Source: Amycolatopsis jejuensis
GTDB lineage: Bacteria; Actinomycetota; Actinomycetes; Mycobacteriales; Pseudonocardiaceae
Assembly (NCBI RefSeq): GCF_000717335.1
Contig: NZ_JNYZ01000028.1
Location: forward strand, 48,672 to 112,671
Direction of reading: 5' to 3'
Length of the DNA stretch: 64,000 nt
The notes beneath the pieces are model-generated. The model was not told the DNA's origin and searched no databases. It was given only the letters and a program-made list of their open reading frames with translations. The position numbers and the translations under genes are program-made. Below are positions 1 to 8,444 of the stretch, piece after piece (the stretch's first letter is position 1; each line of letters begins with the position of its first letter).

Positions 1-2
1 CC

Positions 3-719
3 ACGGGCACCTTCACGACGAACATGTACTTCACCGATCCGGGGCATTATCAGTCGAACGACCCGGCCGGACCACCGGTGACCACGTCCACCACCCCGAC
101 GACGGTGAGCACCTCCCAGCCACCGACTTCCACCACGCCTTCCACCACGCCTTCCACCACGACGTCGACTTCGCCCACGACCACTCCGCCGACGTCGACC
201 ACCACGACTCCTACCTCGACTACTACCACCACCAGTTCGCCCACCAGCACCACGAGCACGACGGCAACCCCGGCCACCAGCACCACCACCAGCCAGCCCG
301 CCACCTCGACCACCACCACCAGCACAACCGGCACTTCCACGACTGGCACTTCCACAACAGGCAGTTCCACAACAGGCACGACAACTCGCACCACGACGAC
401 CGGCACCACAACTGGCACCACAACCACCAGCACTGGCACCACGACGAGCACGAGCACCGGCACGGAGTCGCCGACAAGCACCCGCACGCCGACCAGCGAA
501 ACCACCTCGGCGGCACCCATTTCGGCCGGGAAGGGCGCCGGTGACCCAGGTTCGGGTGCGGCACAGTCGGTCGGAACCAGCGTCCCGAACCGCACCTTGG
601 CGAACACCGGCGTAGCCGCGGGTCACCTGCTCCTGTCCGCCTTGGCCCTCCTCGGCGCAGGCGGCGTGGCACTGACACTGACCCGCCGACGCAGGGCGGC
701 CCGGTGGCCTTCCGAGTGA
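3..719 (+). CDS. Thr/Ser-rich cell-wall-anchored protein, 5' truncated
   Basis: The reading frame is open to the left edge, so the N-terminus lies outside the window; the first in-frame ATG is at 24 but residues before it are continuous. What remains is a low-complexity stalk of about 140 residues made almost entirely of Thr, Ser and Pro. A sorting signal follows: a LANTG pentapeptide (an LPXTG variant), then a hydrophobic helix, then a basic RRRR tail. This is the class of signal cleaved by sortases, with the protein joined to peptidoglycan. The stalk would lift an unseen N-terminal domain away from the wall. The next two genes encode a sortase-fold protein and a PstB-like ATPase, so the missing domain might be a PstS-like binding domain; that is inference only. 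Confidence is high for surface anchoring and low for function. Confidence 0.8.
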   Translation, partial: TGTFTTNMYFTDPGHYQSNDPAGPPVTTSTTPTTVSTSQPPTSTTPSTTPSTTTSTSPTTTPPTSTTTTPTSTTTTTSSPTSTTSTTATPATSTTTSQPATSTTTTSTTGTSTTGTSTTGSSTTGTTTRTTTTGTTTGTTTTSTGTTTSTSTGTESPTSTRTPTSETTSAAPISAGKGAGDPGSGAAQSVGTSVPNRTLANTGVAAGHLLLSALALLGAGGVALTLTRRRRAARWPSE

Positions 720-2065
720 CCCCGCCCCCCGGAGTTTCCCCGCCCACCACGGCAGAAACTGTCCTGGCGACGGAACCGGCCGCAGCTGGAGAAACGGACA
801 CGTTCGCGGAACCGGGCGCGACTCATGGAGCGGGCCTGCTCGCCGGAGCGGGCCCGCCTGGAGCGGGCCCGGTTGCTGAAGGGAGCCCGCCTGGAGCGGG
901 CCCGGTTGCCGGAGCGGGCTCTGCTCGTGAACCGGGCCGAGTTGCCGGAGAAGGCCAGGCCGGGGTAGCGAGCCCGGTTGCTGAAGAGGGCGTGGTCGGC
1001 GAATCGGGCGCCGGAGCGGGCCAGGCCGTGGAATCAGGCCAAGTCGCCGCAGCAGATCTGGCCGCTGAAACCACCCCCCTCCTCGAACCGGTCCCCCTGG
1101 CCGACAAGAACCCGGCCGACGAGAACCCGGCCGACGAGAACCCGGCCGATGAGAACCCGGGCGCCGAACCACCCCAGGCATCCGGCGCGCCACCCACCGG
1201 CACCACCCCGCCACCCGCCCGGCACACCGCGATGCGCCTGGCGGGCCAAGCACTGTCCATCGCCGCAGCGCTGATGCTGTGCCTCGTCGCGCAGGTCGGG
1301 CTGATCGGGGCGCTCGCGCACAACCGCGACCAGGACCGGGCCTACGCCTCCTTCCGCGACCAGCTCGCCAACGCCACCGCACCCGCGGGCGGCATGGACC
1401 GCGACGGGAAGCCGCTTGCGCTCGGGGCTCCCGTCGCCGTGCTGGTCATTCCGCGGATCGGCATAAGAGAAGTGGTCGGCGAAGGCTCGTCGGCTACCGT
1501 GCTCAAAGCCGGGCCGGGGCATCGGCGGGACACCGTCCTGCCCGGGCAGCCCGGGGTCAGCGTGGTGATGGGCCGCCAGGCCGGGTACGGCGGCCCGTTC
1601 GCCGACCTCGGCACGCTCGCCCGTGGCGACCTGATCACCGTGATCACCGGGCAGGGCAAGCACCAGTTCGAGGTGCTGAGCCTCCGCCACGCCGACGACC
1701 CCCAACCCGCCGCGCCCGTACGCGGGCAGGGCAGGCTCACGCTGATCACCGCCGACGGACCGGCGTACCTGCCGCGGGACGTCCTGCGCGTCGACGCTCG
1801 CCTGCTCACCCCTGCGGTACCGGCGGCGGGTGCGCTGCCGGGATTCGCCTTGCCCGGCCGGGAGCAGGCGATGGAAGGCGACGCGTCGGCGATGGTGCCG
1901 CTGGTGATCTGGGGGCTGGTGCTGGCGCTCGCCGCGGCTGCCGTCGTGTTCGTGCACCAGCGGGCGGGCCGGTGGCATGCCTGGGTGATCGGGGTGCCGC
2001 TGCTCGGGGCGCTCGGGGTGACCGTGACCGACCAGGTGGCGTCGCTGCTGCCGAACCTGTTGTGA
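704..2065 (+). CDS. Membrane protein with a catalytically degenerate sortase domain
   Basis: 453 aa from a GTG that overlaps the upstream stop by 16 bp. Residues about 1-165 are low-complexity Gly/Ala/Pro/Glu, with an exact 15-bp tandem repeat (NPADE units). A membrane helix follows at about 178-205, then a sortase-like beta-barrel at about 235-370, then two C-terminal hydrophobic segments. The barrel keeps family landmarks ([23 protein letters not shown]). The catalytic His position reads GRQ (Arg291) instead of GHR, and the catalytic Cys position reads ITADGP (Ala350) instead of TTC.P, so transpeptidase activity is not expected. It lies between a protein with a sorting signal and a PstB-like ATPase, which suggests a scaffold or permease-associated role in a phosphate-type uptake system. 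That role is inference. Confidence 0.8.
   Translation: MAFRVTPPPGVSPPTTAETVLATEPAAAGETDTFAEPGATHGAGLLAGAGPPGAGPVAEGSPPGAGPVAGAGSAREPGRVAGEGQAGVASPVAEEGVVGESGAGAGQAVESGQVAAADLAAETTPLLEPVPLADKNPADENPADENPADENPGAEPPQASGAPPTGTTPPPARHTAMRLAGQALSIAAALMLCLVAQVGLIGALAHNRDQDRAYASFRDQLANATAPAGGMDRDGKPLALGAPVAVLVIPRIGIREVVGEGSSATVLKAGPGHRRDTVLPGQPGVSVVMGRQAGYGGPFADLGTLARGDLITVITGQGKHQFEVLSLRHADDPQPAAPVRGQGRLTLITADGPAYLPRDVLRVDARLLTPAVPAAGALPGFALPGREQAMEGDASAMVPLVIWGLVLALAAAAVVFVHQRAGRWHAWVIGVPLLGALGVTVTDQVASLLPNLL
1100..1159 (+). repeat. Four 15-bp tandem units inside the sortase-like gene
   Basis: Units begin at 1100, 1115, 1130 and 1145 with core GCCGACGAGAACCCG and encode [10 protein letters not shown]. 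The period is a multiple of three, so copy-number change keeps the frame and only alters spacer length before the first membrane helix. Confidence 0.85.
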
Positions 2066-2075
2066 GGAGACGCTC

Positions 2076-2870
2076 GTGACCATGCTGCTGGACCAGGCCA
2101 CCGCCATCGAGGCCCGCGAGGTGTCCGCGTGGTTCGGGGACCGCAAAGTCCTCGACCGCGTGTCGCTGCACATGCCCGCGTCCTCGGTCACCGCATTGAT
2201 CGGCCCGTCGGGGTGCGGCAAATCGACGTTCCTGCGCATTCTCAACCGGATGCACGAGCTGGTCCCCGGCGCCACCCTCGCCGGGGAAGTGCTGCTCGCC
2301 GGTGACGACATCTACGCCCCGTCCTGGAAGCTCACCGATGCCCGCCGCCGCATCGGCATGGTCTTCCAGAAGCCGAACCCGTTCCCGGCGATGTCGATCT
2401 ACGACAACGTCACCGCCGGGCTGAAACTCACCGGTACCAAGGCGAAACCCGCCGAACGGGACGACCTCGTCGCCGAATGTCTCGTCAAAGCCGGGCTGTG
2501 GAAGGAAGTCCGCGACCGGCTGCGGCAACCCGGCGGTGCGCTGTCGGGCGGCCAGCAGCAACGGCTGTGCATTGCCCGCGCGCTGGCCGTCCGCCCCAAG
2601 GTCCTCCTGATGGACGAGCCGTGCTCGGCACTCGACCCCACGTCGACCCGCCGCATCGAGGAAACCATCGAAGACCTGAGTGGCGAGGTCACGATCGTGA
2701 TCGTCACGCACAACATGCAGCAGGCGGCGCGGGTTTCGGCGCAGTGCGCGTTCTTCCTGGCCGAGGAAGGGGCGCCGGGCGTGATCGTCGAGGCGGGACC
2801 GACCCCGGACATGTTCGGCGACCCGGCCGACCCGCGCACGGCGGACTACGTTCACGGCCGCTTCGGCTGA
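2076..2870 (+). CDS. Phosphate-type ABC transporter ATP-binding protein (PstB-like)
   Basis: 264 aa. The GTG start at 2076 is preceded by AGGAGA with good spacing, 10 bp after the sortase-like gene. Walker A is GPSGCGKST (about residues 46-54), the Q-loop is FQKPNPFP (the PNPFP pattern is diagnostic of PstB), the signature is LSGGQQQR, Walker B is [12 protein letters not shown] and the switch His is in VTHNMQQA. It would hydrolyse ATP at the cytoplasmic face to drive import of phosphate or a related oxyanion. No pstS, pstC or pstA is visible, though they may lie upstream of the window. The gene overlaps the convergent transporter by 19 bp. The family call is firm; the substrate is less so. 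Confidence 0.88.
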   Translation: MTMLLDQATAIEAREVSAWFGDRKVLDRVSLHMPASSVTALIGPSGCGKSTFLRILNRMHELVPGATLAGEVLLAGDDIYAPSWKLTDARRRIGMVFQKPNPFPAMSIYDNVTAGLKLTGTKAKPAERDDLVAECLVKAGLWKEVRDRLRQPGGALSGGQQQRLCIARALAVRPKVLLMDEPCSALDPTSTRRIEETIEDLSGEVTIVIVTHNMQQAARVSAQCAFFLAEEGAPGVIVEAGPTPDMFGDPADPRTADYVHGRFG

Positions 2871-4165
2871 GCAGGCTTGAGCAACAGAGCGCAACCGGCA
2901 CTGATCAAACAACCAACCACCATGTACCCGGCAATGGCAGTAGAAGTCCCGAAACCGCTCAACAACGCGGTCGCGATCAACGGCGCGAAGGCCCCGCCCA
3001 CCACGGAACCCACCTGGATTCCCAAGGACAGTGCCGAATACCGCACCTCGGTGGCGAACGCTTCGGAGAACAACGCACCCTGTGGGCCGTAGAGCAGGCT
3101 GTGCAGCAGCGAAAGGCCGACCACTAGAGCGAGCGTTAGCAGCGCAGGCGAACCGGTATCGACCAGCGGCCAGAAGGCGAACGACCACAGCCCGAGCAGC
3201 ACCGCGCCTCCGGCGAAGACGGTTCGCCTGCCGAGCCGGTCGGACAGCAACCCGGCGAACGGAAGAGCTACGAGTTCGATCGCCGAGGCAATGAGCAGGG
3301 CACTGAGCACCGTGCCTTGCGGCAGGCCGAGATGGGACCGGTTGGTCGCGTAGGAAACGACGAAGGTGACGAACAGGTAGTAGGTCAGGTTGATGGCGAG
3401 GTAGGCCCCGGCGGCGAGCAGGATCTGGCGGGGGTACTGCCGGATCGCGTCGACGATGGGGGAGCGGCGGCGCGGGCCGGTGGCGGCCGAGCGGAAGTCG
3501 CTGGTCTCCTCGAGCCGGAGCTGGATGTACACCGACAGTGCGATCAGCAGAATGCTGGCCAGGAACGGTACTCGCCAGCCCCAGTCGAGGAACGCCTGCG
3601 GGGACGTCGTACCGGTCATCAGCAGGAATGCGCCGTTGGCGAGCAGGACCCCGCCGGGGGCACCGGCGGACGCGAAACTGCCGTAGAAACCACGTCGTTC
3701 GGCGGGGGCGTTCTCGGTGGACAACAGGATCACGCCACCCTGCTGTCCACCCACCGTGATCCCTTGCAGGAAGCGGAGAATCACCAGCAGGACCGGTGCG
3801 GCGACGCCGATGGCCGAGTACGTCGGCAGGAGTCCGATGACCGTCGTGGTCACGCCCATCGCGAGCAGCGCGGCGACGAGGGTCTTCTTACGGCCGATGG
3901 TGTCGCCGATGTGACCGAAAAGCGCGCCGCCGAACGGGCGGGCGACGAACGCGACACCGAAGGTCGCGAAGGACAGCAGCGTGCCGGTCAGCGGGTCCTG
4001 TGTGGGGAAGAACAGGTGCGGGAAGACGGTGGCAGCAGCCGTGCCGTAGATGAAGAAGTCGTACCATTCGATACTCGCGCCAGCCCAGGACGCGAATGCG
4101 ACGGCAGCCGTACGTCGCTTCGTCGGAACCGGCGTAATCGGGGGTGCAGATGGCAGCTTTGACAT
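2852..4165 (-). CDS. MFS transporter, metabolite:H+ symporter (MHS) type
   Basis: 437 aa with twelve predicted membrane segments. The N-terminal [19 protein letters not shown] segment and the [11 protein letters not shown] loop between helices 2 and 3 are hallmarks of the metabolite:H+ symporter group (ShiA, ProP, KgtP), which imports organic acids, shikimate or betaines. It starts 18 bp after the SDR stop on the same strand, so the two are probably co-transcribed. With the neighbouring dehydrogenases and CoA ligase, it is a candidate importer for the acid or alcohol handled by the locus. The substrate cannot be read from sequence. Confidence 0.85.
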   Translation of the reverse strand: MSKLPSAPPITPVPTKRRTAAVAFASWAGASIEWYDFFIYGTAAATVFPHLFFPTQDPLTGTLLSFATFGVAFVARPFGGALFGHIGDTIGRKKTLVAALLAMGVTTTVIGLLPTYSAIGVAAPVLLVILRFLQGITVGGQQGGVILLSTENAPAERRGFYGSFASAGAPGGVLLANGAFLLMTGTTSPQAFLDWGWRVPFLASILLIALSVYIQLRLEETSDFRSAATGPRRRSPIVDAIRQYPRQILLAAGAYLAINLTYYLFVTFVVSYATNRSHLGLPQGTVLSALLIASAIELVALPFAGLLSDRLGRRTVFAGGAVLLGLWSFAFWPLVDTGSPALLTLALVVGLSLLHSLLYGPQGALFSEAFATEVRYSALSLGIQVGSVVGGAFAPLIATALLSGFGTSTAIAGYMVVGCLISAGCALLLKPAQPKRP

Positions 4166-4183
4166 CGTGCATGGCCTTTCGGG

Positions 4184-4921
4184 TCAGACGAGCGTGTGCC
4201 CGCCGTCGATGGTGAGGACGTGGCCGTTCATGTAGTGGTTGCCCATGAGGAAAAGCGCGGCGTCGGCGACTTCGGCGGGCGACCCGATCCGCCGTCCGGG
4301 AAGCTGCCCGGCGATCGCAGCGACCTTCGTATCCCTTGCGGCGCCGAAGAAACCGTCGAGCAGCGGGGTGTCGACGTAGCCGGGGGACAGGACGTTGCAC
4401 CGGATCGGGGCCAGTTCGCTGACCAGCGAACGCATCAGCGCCTCGACCGCCGCGCACGACGCGCCCGCCACTGCCTCGCGGGCCATCGGGCGGGTACCCG
4501 CGATGCCGGACATCAGCGTGATCGAGCCGTCCGGGCGCAGCAGCGGCGCGGCGTGGCGGCTCGCGTGGAAAGCGGCCCAGAAGCGCAGGTCCATGGCGGG
4601 CCGGACGGCGTCGGCGTCCGCGTCGACGACCGCCGTCGGGACCAGTTTGGACGGGGTGACGAGCAGGTGGTCGAAGGGTCCGATGCCGGTGAGGAAGTCC
4701 TTGATCGCCGCCTCGCCGGACCCGTCGACCTGCCGTCCCTCGGCGGTGGGGCCGAGCAGGGCCAGCGCCGCGGCGAGCCGGTCCCGGTCGCGTCCGCCGA
4801 TCACGACGCGTCCGGCGCCCCTGGCCACCGCCAGCTCGGCGGTCGCCAGCCCGAGGCCGGAAGTCCCGCCCAGCACCACGATCGTCGCGCCCTCGAGGGG
4901 GGAAGTGGGTTCTGCATTCAC
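4184..4921 (-). CDS. Divergent SDR-family protein lacking the YxxxK motif
   Basis: About 245 aa from a GTG at 4921 (VNAEPTSPLEG); no good Shine-Dalgarno sequence is visible, so the start is uncertain. The nucleotide-binding GGTSGLGLA motif is near residue 15 and the C-terminal IDGGH is typical of SDRs. At the catalytic position the protein reads VAGASCAAVEAL where YxxxK should be, so both Tyr and Lys are missing, although SGIAG (the Ser region) and PGYVDTPL are kept. It may be a non-canonical reductase or a binding protein. It is divergent from the AcoR-like activator with the dyad at 4957-4973 between them, and precedes the MHS transporter in the same operon. Confidence 0.75.
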   Translation of the reverse strand: MNAEPTSPLEGATIVVLGGTSGLGLATAELAVARGAGRVVIGGRDRDRLAAALALLGPTAEGRQVDGSGEAAIKDFLTGIGPFDHLLVTPSKLVPTAVVDADADAVRPAMDLRFWAAFHASRHAAPLLRPDGSITLMSGIAGTRPMAREAVAGASCAAVEALMRSLVSELAPIRCNVLSPGYVDTPLLDGFFGAARDTKVAAIAGQLPGRRIGSPAEVADAALFLMGNHYMNGHVLTIDGGHTLV

Positions 4922-4956
4922 AGGAGGCAGTGAACGGACTTGACGCCGCGAGCCGG

Positions 4957-4973
4957 TGTTCAAACTTTGTACA
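4957..4973. promoter_or_regulatory. Operator-like dyad TGTTCA-N5-TGTACA (site 1)
   Basis: Lies in the divergent interval between the SDR-transporter operon and the AcoR-like gene. Extended to 4955-4975 the dyad is GGTGTTCAAA-C-TTTGTACACC, with one mismatched base pair. The same TGTNCA-N5-TGNACA pattern recurs at 6703 and 8365, before the ALDH and ADH genes. Likely binding site of the Fis-type activator encoded alongside. Confidence 0.7.
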
Positions 4974-5047
4974 CCGCCTGTGACCACCGCTTTCGCCGGG
5001 CTGATCCGGGTTACCATCGGACCTCCCGAGCGCCGGAGGTGGCCGAG

Positions 5048-6694
5048 ATGACCGTGGAGCTGCCCGACACCGCGGATGACGACATCAGGTCGTCGTGGGA
5101 ACGCTCCTGGCTCTCCGGAGTACGCCCCGACCTGTCGCTCGAACGCCTCGACGCCGTCGAGATCGACCGGCAGAGCAGGCTCCTGCAAGCGGCCCTTCCG
5201 GTGCTGGACCGCGTCGCGGACGCGCTCGCGGAAACTTCGTACTTCACCGTCCTGGCCGACAACGCCGCCCGCATCGTCCACCGGGGACGGATCACCCACC
5301 GCACGGAGGACGTCCTCGACCACACCGGCGTCGTCCTCGGCAGGCAGTTCACCGAGGACTCCACGGGTACGAACGCCATTGCCGCCCCGTTCGAGCTGCG
5401 GCGCGGGGTCGCGGTGCACGGCAACGAGCATTTCGCGCAGTCGCTGCGGGTCTACAGCTGTTATGGCTGCCCGATCATCAACCCGGTGACCCGGCGGCTC
5501 GAGGGCGTCCTGGACCTGGCCGGCCGTGCGGGGGAGGAGAACCCGCTGTTCGGGCCGTTCCTCCGGCAAGCCGTCGTCGACATCGAACGGGCCCTGCTCG
5601 CCGATTCCCGCGACGCCGGCCGTCGCCTGCTGCACGCCTTCGACGCGGCGGCGAGCCGGCGTGGGGACCGCGCGCTGCTCGCGCTGGGGACGGACGGCGA
5701 GGTCGTGGTGGCCAACCGGACGGCGCTGGACCACCTGGACGCCGACGATCATTCCCGCCTGCAGGAACTCGCGGACCCGGTGCGGCGCAGCGGTCTCCGG
5801 CGCGAGGTCCGGTTCGGTACCGCCAGAGGCCTCGACCTGCAGCTGACGTTCGACGCCACCGACGGGCACGTGCTGATTTCGTTCCGTCCCGTCTACCTCC
5901 GCCGCCGCAGCTCCGAAGCACCGTCCCACCCCGTCGACCCGGTTGCGCGCGAGCTGGAACGCTGCCGGGACCACCGGCTGGCCACGGTGGTTGCGGGCGA
6001 TCCCGGCACCGGACGCAGCCACACTGCCCACCGCCTGGCCGGTCCGGCCCCCGCGGTGACGCTCAGCGGCGCGGACGTCCACCTCCGCGGCCGCGCCGGT
6101 TGGCTGGACGACGTCCGCCGCGCGGCGACGGGCGAGGGCCTGGCCGTCATCGAAGACTTCGACCTCCTCGACGACCACCTCCTGCGCGCCATCGGCGAGC
6201 GCATCGCGAACGGCGCCTGGATCGCGCTCACCGGACCGCCGATGGACGTGCTCGGCCCGGAACACCGGTACCTGGCTTTCCGCTGCCTTGGCCGGATCGA
6301 GCTGTCCCCACTCCGCGAACGGCGCCCGGAAATCCCGGCACTGGCCCGGCAAATGCTCACCGAGGCAACGGGCGGCTCGGCGCGATTCACCCCGCCCGCC
6401 CTGGCGCGCCTCGCGGAACTCGACTGGCCGGGCAACCTGCGCGAGCTGCACCACGTGGTACGCACGGTTGCGGGACGTCGGAGCGCGGGTGACATCCTGC
6501 TCGCGGACCTGCCTGCCGAGTACCGCACGGGGCCGGAGCTGGCGGGGTTGAGCCCGTGGGACCGCTCGGAACACGATGCCATTGTGGCGGCGTTGAAACG
6601 TAACCACGGCAACAAGGTGGCGGCGGCGAGGGATCTGGGGATCAGCCGGGGAACCCTCTACAACCGCTTGCGCTCCCTGCGGATCGCGACCTGA
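5048..6694 (+). CDS. AcoR/MimR-like GAF-AAA-Fis transcriptional activator
   Basis: About 548 aa. The ATG at 5048 is chosen because GGAGGT lies 7 bp upstream (5035-5040) and homology-like sequence begins there. The N-terminal region to about residue 190 is GAF-like (EDSTGTNAIAAPFELRRG, SCYGCPI, LDLAG). The central region has a P-loop-like GDPGTGRSH and the PLRERRPEIPALA motif of enhancer-binding-protein AAA domains. The C-terminal Fis helix-turn-helix reads NKVAAARDLGISRGTLYNRLR. The GAFTGA loop that contacts sigma-54 is absent and the AAA domain is shortened, as known for sigma-54-independent regulators of this group in actinobacteria. It probably senses an alcohol or aldehyde and activates the flanking dehydrogenases through the three dyads. 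Confidence 0.85.
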   Translation: MTVELPDTADDDIRSSWERSWLSGVRPDLSLERLDAVEIDRQSRLLQAALPVLDRVADALAETSYFTVLADNAARIVHRGRITHRTEDVLDHTGVVLGRQFTEDSTGTNAIAAPFELRRGVAVHGNEHFAQSLRVYSCYGCPIINPVTRRLEGVLDLAGRAGEENPLFGPFLRQAVVDIERALLADSRDAGRRLLHAFDAAASRRGDRALLALGTDGEVVVANRTALDHLDADDHSRLQELADPVRRSGLRREVRFGTARGLDLQLTFDATDGHVLISFRPVYLRRRSSEAPSHPVDPVARELERCRDHRLATVVAGDPGTGRSHTAHRLAGPAPAVTLSGADVHLRGRAGWLDDVRRAATGEGLAVIEDFDLLDDHLLRAIGERIANGAWIALTGPPMDVLGPEHRYLAFRCLGRIELSPLRERRPEIPALARQMLTEATGGSARFTPPALARLAELDWPGNLRELHHVVRTVAGRRSAGDILLADLPAEYRTGPELAGLSPWDRSEHDAIVAALKRNHGNKVAAARDLGISRGTLYNRLRSLRIAT

Positions 6695-6702
6695 CCCCCC
6701 GC

Positions 6703-6719
6703 TGTCCAAGGATTGAACA
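6703..6719. promoter_or_regulatory. Operator-like dyad TGTCCA-N5-TGAACA (site 2)
   Basis: Sits 96 bp upstream of the aldehyde dehydrogenase start and just after the regulator stop. Both half-sites match sites 1 and 3 with the same 5-bp spacer. Confidence 0.65.
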
Positions 6720-6814
6720 GCCCCCAGGGCCGCCGCCTCGCCAGACTTCTCTCCGTGATCGGCGCCGGGGCGGATCGGCTGTCCCCGCGTCCACCACGGA
6801 CGAGAGGACACACC

Positions 6815-8362
6815 GTGACCGCTGCTTCCGAGCTTCAGACCACTCTCGGCGCGATGTGGGGCTCGCGCGATCCGCAGCCGGACCTGCTGGACCTGGTTCG
6901 CCGAACGCCGTCGGGCAGTCCGCTGCTGCTTGTCGACGGCAAACGCCGCGAGGCCAGGTCCGGTGCGCGCTTCGAGAACGTCGACCCGACCACCGAGCGT
7001 GTGATGGGCACGACCGCGGACGCCGGACCCGACGACGTCGAGGAAGCGATCGCCGCCGCGCGCCGCGCATTCGATGAGACCTCGTGGTCCACCGACCATG
7101 CGTTCCGCCGCCGGTGCCTCGAACAGCTGCACGCGGGACTCGCCCGGGCCGCCGACGAGCTCCGCGCCACCGCGGTCTGGGAGGTCGGCGCGGCGTTGCG
7201 CACGACGTTCGCCTTCCACAGCGACTTCGCCCTCGACCTCCTGCCCTGGTTCGCCGAGCTGGCCGAGACCTACGCGTACGACACCGTCCTGCCCGACCAG
7301 CCCTGGGCGGCCGGGACCCGGCGCATGCTGGCCCGCGAACCCGTCGGTGTCGTCGCCGCCATCACGCCGTGGAACTTCCCGCTCTACACCGCGATGACCA
7401 AGATCGCCCCGGCCCTCGCCGCGGGCAACACCGCCATTCTCAAGCCGGCGCCGCAAACCCCGTGGCATGCGACCCTGCTCGCCCGGGTCGTGGCCGAGGA
7501 AACCGATATCCCGGCCGGGGTGCTCAACATCGTGCCGACGTCGGACAACCAGGTCGCCGAGCTGCTCACCACCGACCCGCGCGTGGACCTCGTCCACTTC
7601 ACCGGGTCCACCGCCGTCGGCAGGCGGATCATCGCCAACAGCGCCGAGCGCATCGGCCGGGTCGCGCTGGAGCTCGGCGGGAAATCCGCGAACATCCTGC
7701 TGGACGACGCCCCGATCGCCGACCTGGTCCCGGTCGCCGCGGGCATGGTGTGCTGGTCGGCGGGACAGGGTTGCGTGCTGCCGACCCGCCTGCTCGTCCC
7801 GGAAAGCCGCTACGACGAGGCGGTCGAGCTGGCCACCGCGGCGTACCACGCGATCCCGTACGGCGATCCCCGTGAGCCAGCGGTGGTCCAGGGGCCGCAA
7901 ATCAGTGCTGCGCAACGGGAACGCGTACTGTCGTTCATCGCCAAGGGTCGCGAGGAAGGTGCCACGCTGCTCGCGGGTGGCGGTGTTCCGGCAGACCAGC
8001 AGACCGGTTTCTTCGTGGAGCCAACGCTTTTCGGGGACGTCGCCCGCGATGCCACGATCGCCCAGCAGGAGATCTTCGGACCGGTGCTGTGCCTGATGTC
8101 CTATCGCGACGAGGACGACGCCGTCGCGCTGGCCAACAACACCGCGTACGGGCTCGCCGGGTCGGTCTTCAGCGGAAATCCGGACCGCGCGCTGTCGGTG
8201 GCGCGGCGGGTGCGTTCCGGGATGATGTCGGTGAACGGCGGGTTCTTCTACGCCCGTGACCTTCCGGTCGGCGGCTACAAGCAAAGCGGCCTCGGCCACG
8301 AATGCGGCGTGCTGGGATTCGAGGAATTCCTGGAGACCAAAGCGATCGCCATCGGGTCCTGA
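6815..8362 (+). CDS. NAD(P)-dependent aldehyde dehydrogenase
   Basis: 515 aa. The GTG at 6815 is preceded by GAGAGGA (6802-6808); the open frame extends further upstream but that part runs through the operator dyad and has no ribosome site. Signature elements: ITPWNFPL, LKPAPQTP, FTGSTAVGRRI, LELGGKSANI (general-base Glu) and GQGCVLPTR with the nucleophilic Cys, then EIFGPVL near the C-terminus. It would oxidise an aldehyde to the acid. Its place between the activator and the alcohol dehydrogenase, with a dyad at its promoter, makes it step two of an alcohol to aldehyde to acid to acyl-CoA route. Chain-length or aromatic preference cannot be told. Confidence 0.9.
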   Translation: MTAASELQTTLGAMWGSRDPQPDLLDLVRRTPSGSPLLLVDGKRREARSGARFENVDPTTERVMGTTADAGPDDVEEAIAAARRAFDETSWSTDHAFRRRCLEQLHAGLARAADELRATAVWEVGAALRTTFAFHSDFALDLLPWFAELAETYAYDTVLPDQPWAAGTRRMLAREPVGVVAAITPWNFPLYTAMTKIAPALAAGNTAILKPAPQTPWHATLLARVVAEETDIPAGVLNIVPTSDNQVAELLTTDPRVDLVHFTGSTAVGRRIIANSAERIGRVALELGGKSANILLDDAPIADLVPVAAGMVCWSAGQGCVLPTRLLVPESRYDEAVELATAAYHAIPYGDPREPAVVQGPQISAAQRERVLSFIAKGREEGATLLAGGGVPADQQTGFFVEPTLFGDVARDATIAQQEIFGPVLCLMSYRDEDDAVALANNTAYGLAGSVFSGNPDRALSVARRVRSGMMSVNGGFFYARDLPVGGYKQSGLGHECGVLGFEEFLETKAIAIGS

Positions 8363-8364
8363 CG

Positions 8365-8381
8365 TGTGCAAAGCCTGAACA
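8365..8381. promoter_or_regulatory. Operator-like dyad TGTGCA-N5-TGAACA (site 3)
   Basis: Starts 2 bp after the ALDH stop and ends 63 bp before the ADH start, where an activator site would be expected. Third copy of the locus-specific dyad. Confidence 0.65.
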
Positions 8382-8444
8382 GCCCGATGGTGCGCGACGT
8401 CGGCACCATCGGATGGACATCGCAATGACGCGAGAGGAGCACTC

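Noticed and set aside
50-607. Val-rich - strand frame opposite the Thr-rich stalk
   Set aside because: A mirror of the ACC/ACG-rich repeat codons; the + strand frame has the sorting signal.
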